Assembly: GCA_948470475.1 (NCBI GenBank) | Contig: OX419346.1 | Location: forward strand, 3,555,231 to 3,619,230 | Length of the DNA: 64,000 nucleotides | DNA from: Galaxea fascicularis | Taxonomy: Eukaryota > Cnidaria > Anthozoa > Scleractinia > Euphylliidae | Reading direction: 5' to 3' | Position numbers and translations under genes: made by a program | In this document: piece after piece, positions 16,311-29,100 of the stretch | Layout: every line of letters starts with the position of its first letter | How positions within the stretch are numbered: the stretch's first letter is position 1 | The notes under the pieces: generated by a model | Database searches by the model: none | Told to the model about the DNA's origin: nothing | The model's input: only the letters and a program-made list of their open reading frames with translations

Positions 16311-18538
16311 GTCGTTCTGTCTGATTTCATATTCAACCCCTCTCCAGAGAGGGTAAAAGAGCTACAGTGATCACCTATCGTACTTACCCTCCCCTCTCTG
16401 TTCATGAACAAGAGAAGATGATACGGCTCCATCCAAAGGGATACGTGAACCACCGTTCCATAAATTATACCATACTGCCAGAGTAAAGCCTGAAAGGTAT
16501 CTCAGAAAATTATTAATCACAGTTTTTTTTTTAGTAATGTCCACTTTTTTTGCGAGTTGCATAGTTATCGAACGTATAACAAAGTGCCGCGAGGAAAAGG
16601 TGTGCACAGGTTTGCCAATGACCACATTTAAGGATAACGGTGGGCACAGACTTCTCAGTTCCTGACTGGTTGACTTGCTCCCTTAATCCTATGGTATTTA
16701 TTTTGAAATAACTAGCAACTAGTGTAAAAGTTTCATTCTAATGAGTATTTATATGTCGAACGGTTGTTTTTAAGTATGCTTCTGGGTTTCTTATACACGA
16801 CAAAAAACAGAGCATAAACGGTAAGAACAAAATGTAGCAATTTAGTCTGCCAAAGAAATTTGCTGGAAACTTTGACAACATATGTGAAGAGCACCGGTTA
16901 CCGCCCAGCAGACCATGGGAGGCCTGTGGCGTTCAGTTCAAGAGAGGATAATAAATCAACATTGTGAACGTTGTGTACTGATACCACTGCAACCAACTTG
17001 TAATTTTACTTAGATTATTTCCATAGATGGGCCAATAAAAAGTACCTACAGAAAAATCCCAGTAACGGAGAAAAGAAGATGAAAGACCTCGAGTTATTAA
17101 AAATTCATTTCAGATTACGTTTTAAACTTGAAGCGGAACAGATCACCAACCTTTTCCGAATAAGCAGTTTAAATTCCTCAAAAACAATAAAGAAATGATT
17201 ATAGTTAAAAATAACGAAAGTAAGGATAAAAGGTTCGTCATTTCTTCAATAGCACCTACCTAGAAATGTGCTAACCCCAAGAATTTGTTGCCATTGTGGT
17301 CTGGCGTGAAAGCGTTTGACGGTTTCTGTTTGTTGGTGCATTTTGTTTTCAAGTTTTACTTATCTTCCACCTGCCGGTTGCCTTCTGGGGGCGTAACTTC
17401 GGCCACGTGGACCCGAAGAACTTCCGACTTTCACCGACCAATCAGATTTACTCACGCGTCACAAACACTGATTTCATGTTATTCAGGAGCGAGAGCCATG
17501 ACAGGTCCTATTGCTCTTGCAGGGAGTCGACATTGTGCAGTGACAATTTCTGATGTCGGGGAGTAAAAAGCGACTTTTCTCAGTAATCTGTGATTTATTG
17601 TCAGTGTGTTGAAATATAAGAAAAATTATCTTGCGCAATCTGGAGGAATTTTCAGTCATTTTACCCAACTCTGCCTACGCTCTCGTCGATTATATTTCAA
17701 GCGATATTTCGGCGATTACGGAAAATAATTTTTAACATCCCACAGGCGTCCATTTTGCTATTTGTGTGGCGAGATATGGTTTAAATTTGGTGAATTGGTT
17801 ATCGCAAGATGCTCCGCGTTCGTTATTAATTAGCTTTACAAGCTGATTAAATACAGCAAAAATCACGACAAACTATTTATTACCACTACCGTTGTTAAAA
17901 GTTCGCGACGTGAGACTCACTATTATAACACGGAGAACTAAACGCCGTTCGTTTCTTTTACATTTTCTTAGCGTAAACTGCAGTTTTAAGTTTTCAAAAT
18001 TGACTAAAACATTGTATTCTCTTTAGCATCGTAATGAAATTTCATTGCCATCCCCTTTCTTAATGACGATCCCTTTTTTTTTTAGGCGCGAGCTTGGTTG
18101 TGTGTTTAAGGGTTAACAAAGTTTTGTGCGCAAGCTTTCTTATTTGTTCTTCCCGTCTGTCACTCCCCCCAAATCTCCATCGCCCATTTGTTTACCAAAC
18201 GGGTCGACTTTGGGACAGCATTTCCCAATATTTCACTTTCTTCCCCCGCGCTTTTTGACTCACGAAACGTCCGGTTCGAAGCCATGTGATTTTTGGTGTG
18301 TCATGAATTGGTCATACAGTCCCAAAACTACACAATGATAATTCTCACAATAGTTCCCAGGGCGACTCTACGTAATGCGTGCTTGCATCTTCAAATTCAT
18401 TTGTGCAACACGAAATTAAAATTGTCACATTAGTACGCTAAACAAACAAGTTCCCATATTCCCTAGAGATTTTCGCTTTTGAAACCGTTCAATAAACTCG
18501 CGGGTCGTATTTTCTCGGGTTATAAAACGCGTTGAGTG
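16311..18538. other. intergenic; CCAAT and CACGTG words, no gene
   Basis: No gene with motifs I recognise. At 17390-17460 there are an E-box (CACGTG) and a CCAAT box, which could be promoter elements, but no first exon could be attached. Pyrimidine-rich runs occur at 18160-18250. Confidence 0.35.
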
Positions 18539-18682
18539 CATTGTTGAGTTATATAAGCACGCGGGAATTTTTAAGAACACGAGAGGAGTGCCTAGAAAAG
18601 CACGAGCCGAAGGCGAGTGCCTCTGGCACTTCTCGAGTGTTCTTAAAAATTCCCAAGTGCTTATATAACTCAGTCAACAATG
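18539..18682. mobile_element. foldback MITE
   Basis: The left arm ('cattgttgagttatataagc', 'gggaatttttaagaacac') pairs with the right arm ('gtgttcttaaaaattccc', 'gcttatataactcagtcaac'). The centre reads 'cacgagccgaaggcgagtgc', a loop style shared with other foldbacks here. Confidence 0.75.
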
Positions 18683-19825
18683 TACGAGGAACAAGTTTTT
18701 TTTTCTTTTGTAGGCTGCGTGTATTATAACTCAACAGTGCATGCGCGTGACGCAGAAAGTGCTTTGTTGGTGGTATAAAGAACTCGATTCGACTAATCAG
18801 AACGCGCGTAACTCTTCCAACATTTTATGAAACCCGATAAAATACTCCCGCTCGTTTATTAAACAGTACGTAATGATTCCTGCGGTGAATCAATGTTATC
18901 GCACGTTTTAAGATCTCGGACGAGAATAAGGTAAATAATAAATTTCTGTGCTGCTGTTTTATTAAGCCGTCTAATATTACTATAACTTTTTTTTCTGCAA
19001 AGTTTATGATCGGTTAGTAATACTGTTATGGTTTTCAGCCCTGCCATTTGAGAATTGAATTAAGAATTGGGCTCCTTGATTTTGGATATTTATGAATGTC
19101 GTCATTAGAAAAAAGGATTAATATTAGTTTTACAAATCAGAGATGCTCGACTATAATTTTAAATAGACTAAAATACTCACGAGATTATCCTAAATTGGCG
19201 ACGACAAATAATCTTATTGAGGCCGAAAGTTAGCGCGGAAGGGGTTTATAAATTCAGAGTATTCTTTCACGCTACACACTGTAAAACCAAATAAATTTAT
19301 TCTTCCGTGGATCAACGCTATGCCTTTTCAACCTTCACTCCAGTACTTTAAAGTTCTCAGCCTGATTTCAACGGTAAGAAGTAAAAATTAGCTACGCCTA
19401 GTAAAATAAAAACCGTGCGCACCACTTGTACAGAATTTACGATTTTATCTGCAGACTCAAAACTGACCCCACATTCTTCCCTGGTATAAAAGAAGTATTG
19501 CCCCGTGGTTTTCATTTCAATAGCCGAGCGTAAGAATTCGTCCCCAAAGTAAAGAGTCACACGAAACCCTTTAAAGCAAAAAGAGGTAGCCAAAAAAACG
19601 TAGTGCTGATATAGATTAACTACTGTCGGTCCAACTTTTAAATATGGTCCTCCCACCTACACAAAACGCAGTTTTCTCTACAAACTGAATCGACGGACCG
19701 AATTCTACAGAAAAAATTTGAGGATTTTCAAATTGCATAATTTCCGTTCACCCATTGATTCTGCAAGATACGAAACCTTTTGATTTTCTTTGCCTTCGCC
19801 TCTACTCCCTACCCTTACCACTACC
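18683..19825. other. intergenic, nothing recognised
   Basis: AT-rich with no supported gene or RNA. Confidence 0.4.
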
Positions 19826-20018
19826 ACTAACCCTAACCCTAATCCTAACCCTAACCCTAACCCTAACCTTAACCCTAACCCTAACCCTAACCCTGACCCT
19901 GACCCTGACCCTGACCCTGACCCTGACCCTGACCCTGACCCTAACCCTAACCCTAAATCTAACCCTAACCCTAACCCTTCAAACCCCCCAAACCCCCCAA
20001 ACCCCAAACCCCTAACCA
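19826..20018. repeat. interstitial telomere-type (CCCTAA)n array
   Basis: About 150 bp of CCCTAA units, then a tail of CCCCAAA variants. In the middle (19891-19938) eight units in a row read CCCTGA. The strand order is C-rich on plus. This is an internal telomere-like block, from repair insertion of telomeric DNA or from old chromosome-end material, with a homogenised variant inside. Confidence 0.9.
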
Positions 20019-20429
20019 TTTGTCATTAGTTCTGTTCTGGAAGTGCGAACGGCGTTTTTCGGGTAATGGGCTCCTGGTTCTACCAAAATTTGGTTAAGGC
20101 GTTGTCGTCGTGCCTGAGAGGAGAAGAAATTTTTGTATAGCGTCAAAACTGTCAGATTTTACAATTTGCAGGCGTTCAAATGGCTGAAAACTTCAATCAA
20201 GGAAATTTGATCTCGCTTTTTAGAATCTGTTCATTCAGGAGAAGCCTGCCCCTGCGGTTATCAAATATTTTGGTGTTTTTAAGTGCGTACGCGAACAGCA
20301 AATTCAAAATTTGGTGGAGACGAAATTTGTCGAGATTTTCGTTAGAGCGAAACAAATTTTTTTAACGTAGTGCATACGGGCCCTAACCCACGGATTTGTT
20401 CTTGTCCATTTAGTTGCAGAATTTGTTTG

Positions 20430-20505
20430 GCCTTTTTTCCCACTCTTCTTTTCTCCCCACCCCTCTTCCCTCCCCACCCCCTCCCCCCCCCCCTCGCACA
20501 CCCTT
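20430..20505. repeat. polypyrimidine tract
   Basis: Nearly pure C/T on the plus strand, ending in a run of about 11 C. It could adopt triplex or slip; no gene. Confidence 0.7.
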
Positions 20506-20995
20506 CCCCATCACTTTTCTAATGGTCCGTCCCGTTAACCTGCAATAATTTGTTAGTCTGGGTACCGAAACTACGAATAAAGAAAAAAAAGCAGTTTATT
20601 TAAAGATAACAATTTTGATTTCCCGACCTCAATTTAGACAGTGATCGGAATTACACTCCGAGTTCGCTGTCAGTGGTTTTAACATTTACCACAAATCGTA
20701 GCTTTATCCAGATCCATGCTAGTAATCGGACTTCCGATAAGAAACAAGACATAGCTAATTTATAAGTGGTTAACAATATCAGGATCTTTGGCTTTTTCGA
20801 TTGGTTTTTAGCGTTAAGAACAAAAATCAACATCAGTTTTTTTTCATGATCACCTACTGTTTGCGCATGCTTAATAGAGGCAGTTGCTTCGATGTCCCTG
20901 AAGAGGGCAAATCAGCTCGCGCGGAAAGGACACCGAAATTGCCACCATTTTTTAATAGGGAAAAAAATGTTTCAATTTTGAAAAAATATTCTAAT
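20506..20995. other. intergenic, nothing recognised
   Basis: No supported feature. Confidence 0.4.
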
Positions 20996-21094
20996 ATGGC
21001 CAGAGCAAGGAGGATTTCGCCTGTTGCTACCGAAGCTACCAACGGAAGTCGAATATCTAGGACAACAGAAGACCTCGCAGCAGCGTATCTGCAG
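20996..21094 (+). CDS. possible orphan first exon
   Basis: ATG 20996 opens 33 codons (MARARRISPVATEATNG and onward) that end CTG CAG before a fair donor ('gtatga') in phase 0. It cannot splice in frame to PIM exon 2, which needs a phase 1 donor. Thus it is either the start of another gene or chance. Confidence 0.2.
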
Positions 21095-22680
21095 GTATGA
21101 CTGTTTGGTCAAACCCGCCAAGCGCGAGGACAAATTTTTCGGGGGCATAAATGTACGTTTCTATTGATTTCTATAAACTAAGGACCAAGTGTCGGCTTTT
21201 GAGTCAATTTCAATAGCATTTGCATGTTTGTGTTTGTAGCTTTAATTTGTAAACAGAAATCCATTTATCTTTGATCGAAATACGCATTATAAATCTATAA
21301 AATGCTCGAACATTCTGCCTTCTCAGTGGATATCTACTAAAACCGAGAAAAGAGACTTCATTGCAACGTAACAGATCGAGATTTGCTTCCCTTTCAAGAC
21401 AATTTCATTACATGAATTTCAACGCACAATGATGGAGTAACTTTCGAAGGCAGGATCAAAAGTTTGCCAATAAATCACTATACGTAGACGAAACAAACTT
21501 TTGTGATATAGTGTTAGATTAAAACTTCGATTCTGTCAGCCAGGCGGTACTCAATGCGTGAATTCGTAAGAGTTTTGATTTAATTCCTTAATACTCAGTC
21601 CACACCACTGCTATATATTTTGAGATCTGGTACATTTTTATTTTATCGCCCTAGGGCAGATTTTCTCCTTGCTTTTGGCAAGAATGAAATGAAACAAAAA
21701 CACATAACAACGCTTCAATTTGAAAGGCCGAGAGATTTTACGGTATATTCGGATATTCCTCTTTTTCTTAATATTTCAAAAACATGTGATGGATTTGAAA
21801 AGAAATTAGTTTTCGCCGATCGAGGGGTTTCTCAAGCAGCAAGCGTGGGCAATTGCCCTTCTCAATTACACAGATCAAATTGACAAAATCAAAACATTCG
21901 AGTTCGCCGAAGAAAAACATTATTTCAATCTAAATCCCTTTCGTGTAGGCATTGATTTTTTCGGTCCGAACTGAATGACGTAAGGATATAGGAAATTTGA
22001 TACGAAAATAATTTTCTCGCACTCTTTCGTTTTTCCAACATTTTTGCTTGTGTGTATGACGGGAGCAAATATTCTTTTCTTCGCTCTTAGCTTAAAGCGG
22101 ATTTTTCCTTTCTTTGGCTTGGCATTTGCAGACAAGACAAGGCAAACGGAAATTGAGTTTTACATCGATCTAATGTACTCGAAAAGACGCAGCGATCAAA
22201 GTGGTTTTTATCTCTAAGACTGACCAATCAGAGTTGGGAATCTTCCTTAATTTATTGCTTCCAGCTGGTTTCCTTTTCAATTCCTTTTTGTTTTCCATTG
22301 AACGAGAATTTCTTTAATTATTCACAGAAAGCATCCGAACAGAAAATCGCCTTTAGGAGACAAGGGGAAGAAATTTATCTCCACAAAACGCAATTCGGAG
22401 TCAAAAGGAGGGAAAAAATGCGATTTGAGAAATGTCATTCAACGATATATTTTTTTCTCGCCATTAAAATTTACTTTAATTTTCGTAACTCATGTTTCAT
22501 TGTCTTTTGATGTTAAAGAATATCCAATTTCGAATATTTAGTCCACAGCAAATGAAAGAAAGCGCATAACATAGACCTGAATCCAATTAACAGGAATCTA
22601 TTGTGCGAATGTCTTCATTGGCTGCGGTGAGGACTTGACATGTAGTCAAAACAAATTTAAGGGAGTTCTTTAGCGATACG
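21095..22680. other. intergenic, upstream of PIM-type gene
   Basis: No gene recognised. Likely holds distal regulatory sequence of the kinase gene. Confidence 0.4.
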
Positions 22681-22766
22681 CCATTGGTCGAGAGAGCATG
22701 CGCGTGTGCAATGCACAAATAAAGCAACATGTCAGTTTAGGAGATGTAGACTGGCCAGTATAAATA
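22681..22766 (+). promoter_or_regulatory. promoter of PIM-type gene: CCAAT and TATA boxes
   Basis: TATAAATA at 22759-22766, preceded by an inverted CCAAT box (ATTGG, 22683-22687) and an NRF1-like GCATGCGCGTG near 22697. A start site about 30 bp downstream would leave a 5' untranslated part of about 125 bp before ATG 22917. Placement and spacing fit a standard Pol II promoter. Confidence 0.6.
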
Positions 22767-22916
22767 CGCGTATTTAATTGCGACGCTGTCGTTGCTGCTG
22801 ACTTCTTGAGGTTTTGCGCGATTGATTCATTTTAGGACTCGACGTCCGAGAGCCAAATTAGCGACGACCTAGAGTCTAACTCCCACTCAGGCGAGCAAGC
22901 CAGTGTTACTGGCATA

Positions 22917-23112
22917 ATGGGGGACACGGCTAAACGACTGTCTTCCCTTATCACGGTTATTTGCCGCACGGCTAAGAGGTCAGCTAACAAAGTGGCGAAG
23001 ATGCGAAAGAAAAAGAATGGCAGCGAGGAAATCAGCAAATTGGCGACAAAAAGTGAAGCTGTTGGAAGTCCTTGTAAAACGCGTACAGCAGCCATGACCG
23101 CAGACGAAAAAG
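22917..23112 (+). CDS. PIM-type kinase exon 1
   Basis: 65 codons plus one base. It begins MGDTAKRLSSLITV and is rich in Lys/Arg (KMRKKKNGSEE), with no known domain. There is no earlier in-frame ATG after the stop at 22834. The donor 'aaag|gtgaat' is phase 1. 'ttcattttag' at 22827-22836 could alternatively act as an acceptor of an extra 5' exon. Confidence 0.75.
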
Positions 23113-26100
23113 GTGAATTAGAAACTTAGTCGGAAGTAATAAGCCTTGAAATTCTTCGAAGTTTTACGATGCAAGTATTGAGCAGGAAAATTATAGAGTT
23201 TGAGAACGTTGTAAGGCAAGCCAAGATTTGAGAGCCTATGCGAGGATTACTAAACAGAGTTTGATATGAAATGTTGTGCGCTAATTAGAATTTCAAGACG
23301 ATAACTGATGTAAGATAAGTGAAAATTTATGAGTCAGTTTTGGCAGGAGTTGTAAACTGAAAGACTCTCTCTCATTTTGGTAATTTCAGGTGAAAATGAT
23401 TTTTGCATTCATAAGATGTTTCCAATATCTGCGAATTTTACCGACCTGTATTTTGGCGTCAAGGAAATACCCAGATACATGTTTTGATTGAACCCTGTTT
23501 TCGCGGCAATACTCTTTTATTCTAGCCCTTAACATCGCCTAAGTCGAGCAACAAAACTGGGTAGCGGGATGCCTATTCAAGCGCTGTGTTCTTACTCTTA
23601 CTAGCGTAATGTTGTGCTGAAAATCAGTTTAATCTCGATATTCTTTTCATCATGTCCACAGTTGAACAACACTTCAATGAGACTTATGAGCTACATCAGT
23701 TACTCGGACAAGGTGGATTTGCCGTCGTCTATTCCGGAACTCGAGTCAGAGATAACGTGCCTGTAAGTGACCAATTTTCTTGTCATTTTTCATTGCTTCT
23801 GTGCGAATTTTACGCCTAGCGCAAAACCGGATAAAACACAAACTGATATTGCCTTTAAACGACGAGTTTACTCATAAAGCCGCGGGAGAAAGTCTTTAGG
23901 TGCTAAAAACCACGACAATAAACTATTATGATGACCAAAATAACCTTCACGTCGCGTTGAAGATTAAATTTAATGTATTGCTTTCGGATGTTGCCATCAC
24001 TGGTAGGAATGTATCACGTTTTGATAAACGTTCTCGAACGCTGACTCCAAAAATGTCATGTTAATCACATGTTCTGATCAGACGAGAGTTTTCATTGGAG
24101 ATTCTGAACACGTGTCAATGAAATGAAAGGATACTTACGATCTTTGTGGTGTTTCGCAGAATTAGTTCACCCCTATCTAACTAGGTTTGTTGTCTAGAAG
24201 AAGTGTTTACTTGCTTTTTGAAAAGGTAACTGATCAAGTTCTGTATGTTGGCCATGCTGCCATTTAACTTCGGCGCTTTCGGTTTTCAGTTTCTTTCGAA
24301 AGTATATGTTTCCCCTAAAATTACAAAATTAAATATAGTTCACGCTTATGAATCTGTGGATCAGCTGGAGAAATGTGTAACCATGACGGCCGGTCACACC
24401 AAAGCCATTTAAGCATCTAAACTTTTCAATTGTATTTTTGTTCCTCAAATAAATCAGCCAGTATCTTGAAAATATGACAACTTCAGCTCTTCATCTCCCC
24501 CTGCTTCTTTCTTTAGATGTATAATGTTTCAACGAAAAAACTAATGAAAATTTAACACCCATAAAGCTTTGAGGCGCAAGCCGATCGTGAACTCAATGAT
24601 AGGTTTTCAATTTATGTGTGACTATTGGGAAGTCAGCTAATATCATTTTGCCGGTTCACATTTGACCACGATACACTGCACCTGCTTTTTTCATAATCTC
24701 AAAGGCAAGGTACTTGGCTTCATTGCCATATCCAGAAAAATAGATTTATGAACAAAGAAGAACAAAAACGAGCTCCGGCTGAGAAGGAAGAACAGCAGAC
24801 AAATTTCTCCCATTCACGTTGGTAAATATGGAAATCATTTTGCACGTTCAACAATCGGTTAGTAGAAGTTAGCGCCTAAGGCGTAAATTACTTACCATGA
24901 TACCGCATTTCTGACAGGTAATTCCGCAAAATTACCATTATTAATATTGCACCGAATACTTTGCAATAAAAGATGACTTAAAACAAAACGAAAAAGAAAA
25001 GAATAGTCAGTAGAATTGAAGTGTGAAATACACATATGTTGACAGCATTTTGATACTTTGGTTCCATTTCAAATGCAATTTCCAACTAAAACGAAATTTC
25101 GAAATTGGGACATTGAGACGATTCTCCAGTCTAGTCTGAAATTCGAATAATAAAAACATGATTTTAGTCCACCACCATGGCGAAAAAACGAATTTCAGCT
25201 TAGGTGAATAGGAAATTCTATTTTCAGTTTCATCCTAATTCTAAACTAACAAAATTCTTTGTTGACATTTTCTTTGCATTGCCAGATGTAAACGATTAGG
25301 CTTGTAAGTGTTACGCTGGTGTGTTTACCAGGATTTGTCTGTGGCAAGCTTTTGGGATCAATTTGTCTTTTAGCATATTTACACATCAAAAATTCGAAAC
25401 TACTGAGGCAATTTTTCGAGGAAAACGTGCTTGTTTGTGACCAGGCTGATATAGAAAGCCTTACGCTTGCTCACGCATAGTATACGATCGATTTAAGGAG
25501 CTCAAGGTATATTGCACGAAGAGTACTTCTGATATCCTGCGTAATGCGCATTACTGGCCCCAGTTGAATTAAACGCACAAGAAAAAGAAGAGAGAAACAC
25601 TTTCTGTATTGCTTTTGTGTTTTGCTTATTACAACACAGCCAGTCAATATTCGTATCATTTTCGCACAAGTGTCAACCAGCTTTACAGTTTTGATGGAGA
25701 GGCCGTGATCGAGAGTAAACATCTTCCGTTTTGCTGCACACGAACGCGCGTGAAAATACATCGCGCGAGAGGACGCGACGCGCAGGGAACAGAGAAAATG
25801 CGCCTCTTGCTTCCTCTCGTCCCCCTCCTTCTAAAATGCAATTCAGTCGCAGGATCGCCCGTTCTTTTACTCTAAAATCTTTGAGAGTGGTACGAAACTA
25901 CTTAAAGGCTATAATTTCGTTAGCAGGGGCATGGAGATGTCAGTCACGTTTCTAACCCGTCCTGTCGAACTTTCTCACATGATTTAGAAAAGATCTTGTC
26001 GCGAGGTTCCTTGTAAAAATGACCTCCTGCATCCGGTTTAACAGCCTGTTTCCAAGTAAACAGAGTGAAATGGATACCTAGGGAAGCCGAACCTGCTAGA

Positions 26101-29100
26101 GTGAATGTATTGAAATTAAACGATTTTCCATGCTGGTGGTTCAGTTTCTGTGACCATATACAGATTATGGGTGCCTGTCGCCGGCTCCGGAGAAATAAAC
26201 CTCTAGACACATCAATTTGAAAAAAAACATATTGTAAGAGCGTACAGGCTAAGGAAATTCAGGTGATTCTGAAGGAACGATTTCATAAGAAAAATGATTA
26301 ATTTTGAATTAATATTAATTGAAGAAGTGACATCGTAAAATTGTACAATAGTAACACTGACGTTTCCCGATCTTCTACCGAGCAAACGTACATATCAACC
26401 TTTACGACAACGTGGTCATGATTATACCTTACCACGAATTTGCACAGAGCGCTTTAAGCGCTGTTTTATAAATAGATCTCTTTTTAACTTTTTTTAGTTT
26501 ATTGTTTGTAGGGATGCATTGTAAACTTGCACGTATGTCTGCAAGTGTTTAGTTTGATCAATAAAGATTTAATCAATCAATCAATCAATCAATCGTATGC
26601 ATGTGAAGGAAAAGTTTGATGTGATGTCTTCGAGTTTCGACACGGGAAACAGCTACACAGTAACTTCAAGTTAACGTTTAGAGCGGATATTTTAAAATTG
26701 TCCTTAAAAGGTTTTCTGGTGTACACCTGCAACAAAAGAATTTCAGGCAGGAATCGTCTTGAGCTAGAAAATATGCAATATGCTTACTTTCAGGCCAACG
26801 ACTGTTTCCTGAAGTTTCTTCGGAGTTTCGCCATTATCGTCTGCAGCTGGAACAAATTTTTCCTGTTTTTCCTTCACGGGAAACAGCAGTGGAATTTGTA
26901 GAAAAACAGCTAAAAGTAGCCTCCAATGCAGGATTTTCAAATCGACGCTGAAGAAATTCCGCAAAAAGATTCTCTCTCTATGACAGTTTTCAAAGAAAAG
27001 TAATAGTTATAAACACCTTAAAGGACGTTCACGCTAATTGTTTACGCGCATCCCTACTGCGCACGAAATATATGTCGCAAGGTCATGCCACGTCAGCCAT
27101 CAAGCACGTGCGCTGAGGAAGAAAGCTAAGTAAGTAAAAGGATGGTAGCTGTTGCGTTCCCTTCGCCTTCAGTTTATTCTCTTAAATGGTCCGTGATCCC
27201 TACTTTTCTTTCCAGAAACAGATTTTATTTACAATTATCTCCACATTGTCCAAAAATGAACAAAAAATCAATGTGGGAAGTTTAAAAAAAAATCAAGATT
27301 TCTGTCCACGGGACATTGAATCCTGCAATCTTGCGGCTGCAAGGCGCGTGAAACTACGGTTGCTAAATGCGAACTTGCTCTTTAAGGAACCTCACCTGTT
27401 GACTAGATTCACTTAATAGGTCCACTTAAACAATATTTGGCAGAGAACATTTCACTTCAAAGATTTAATTGCAATATTTTTGGGCTTACAAACACTGTGG
27501 CCCTATTCGCTAACGAAGCCCGTTTTTTCAGATTTAGGGTGTTCTTTTGGGCATGTTCCCTCCAAAATGAAGTCGGTTAACCCCCATTTTTTTTACATTT
27601 CTGACATGACTAACTCATCATCTTACAGTGGTAAAAATCTCAGAAAAAAATCAATGTTGGAAAATTTTCACGCGAACGTCCTTAAGACATTTCACGCCCT
27701 GACAAAAATATCCACGTGATGTGCAGATATATATAGAACATGTTTTGCTTTTCGATGTGGAAAAGAGTAATGCAATTTCTGGATAAATTTATGATCCCTA
27801 ATATGCCCTGAAGCTGATTCGATGTTTTGGTTCGATAGTAATTTATTGTTCTTTTTTATAAGGTTGCTGTCAAGGTCATTCCTAAATGCAACGTGTACGC
27901 GTTTGAAGAGGTAAGGAAACAAGCCTAAAATAAGCAAACCATTTGGCCCGATTATAAAGACAATCATTAAATGTGATTGGCTCTTCGTAATTGCTTTCTG
28001 TAAAGGTGAAGCACATGGTGACTCTGAAATTGAAAATAACACGTGTGTTTTGTGTTTAGCACGTGTTACTAAATCCGGTTTTGCGGAGACTGATGACTTT
28101 TCTAAAGCCTTGTTTACTCGGCACAGTTTGTTACAGCGAACTGTCGTAATGTAGGAAGCTTTCCTCTCGGGTTTGCGTAACTGTCTTGAGTTCTCCTAAC
28201 CGCTCTCGTGTTTATATTAGGCTCCGCAAACACAGGAAAAGGTTTTCTATTACTTAAAGTATCAACTGAACTACTATCCTAGACTAATCGATCGATATGT
28301 ACGTACAAGGAAACCAATAGGGACCTTTAGATTCAAATCAGAGTGAAATAAATGAAAAATAAATAAAAATAAATTAATAATATAAATAAATAATATAAAT
28401 AAATAAATACTTAATTCGCTGTTCTCCCAGAGAGGCTTTTTAGATTTGAGTACGAGTCGCAATTGAGTAAGAGTGCGAATTTAACATTTCAAACTGGTAG
28501 CACGGTACATTTATTTCCTGACTCCTTGCTCTCCCTTGTTACTAATTAGCAGACCAGGAGATTGTAGAGACGAGATTGTTCTTTGCCACTGATGATCAAC
28601 TTAAGCACGCGGACGGACAAGATTTGAAAAGTGATATTCGTTGCTCAAATCTAAATGTCCTTAGTGACCACTATCTTACTTCTCTTTACCATATCCCTAG
28701 TCCATCAATAATACAGGGCACCAGAATACAGGCAATGATCACCAGGCACCAGTTGAGTTGACGTTTATATAAATTCTCCCTACATGTACTTTGCGATATA
28801 TTTGATAACGTTTAGGAGAATATACATAGAGGATGTTACACGGCGGCGAGAAGATATGAATTTTATGTTCGAGTGGCAAGAACAATATCTCACGAGTGAG
28901 CGAAGCGAACGAGTGAGATATTGTTCTTGCCACGAGAACATAAAATTCATATATTCGAGCCAACGTTTAATGTTCTTTTTATTATATGGAGAAACCAATT
29001 CAACAAAAGCAAAAGGCGGGAATCGTGACGTCATTGAACGATACGACACTCGCAAAGGTGACATACGGAAAATACGCCACTCGGGTCCCGGATGAAGTGG

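Noticed and set aside
19705..20029. Frames reading (LT)n, (PN)n or (GL)n on both strands
   Set aside because: Direct translation of the telomere-type array; not genes.
28780..29095. Similar frames on both strands near 28850-28950
   Set aside because: The palindrome makes both strands read alike; no coding evidence.
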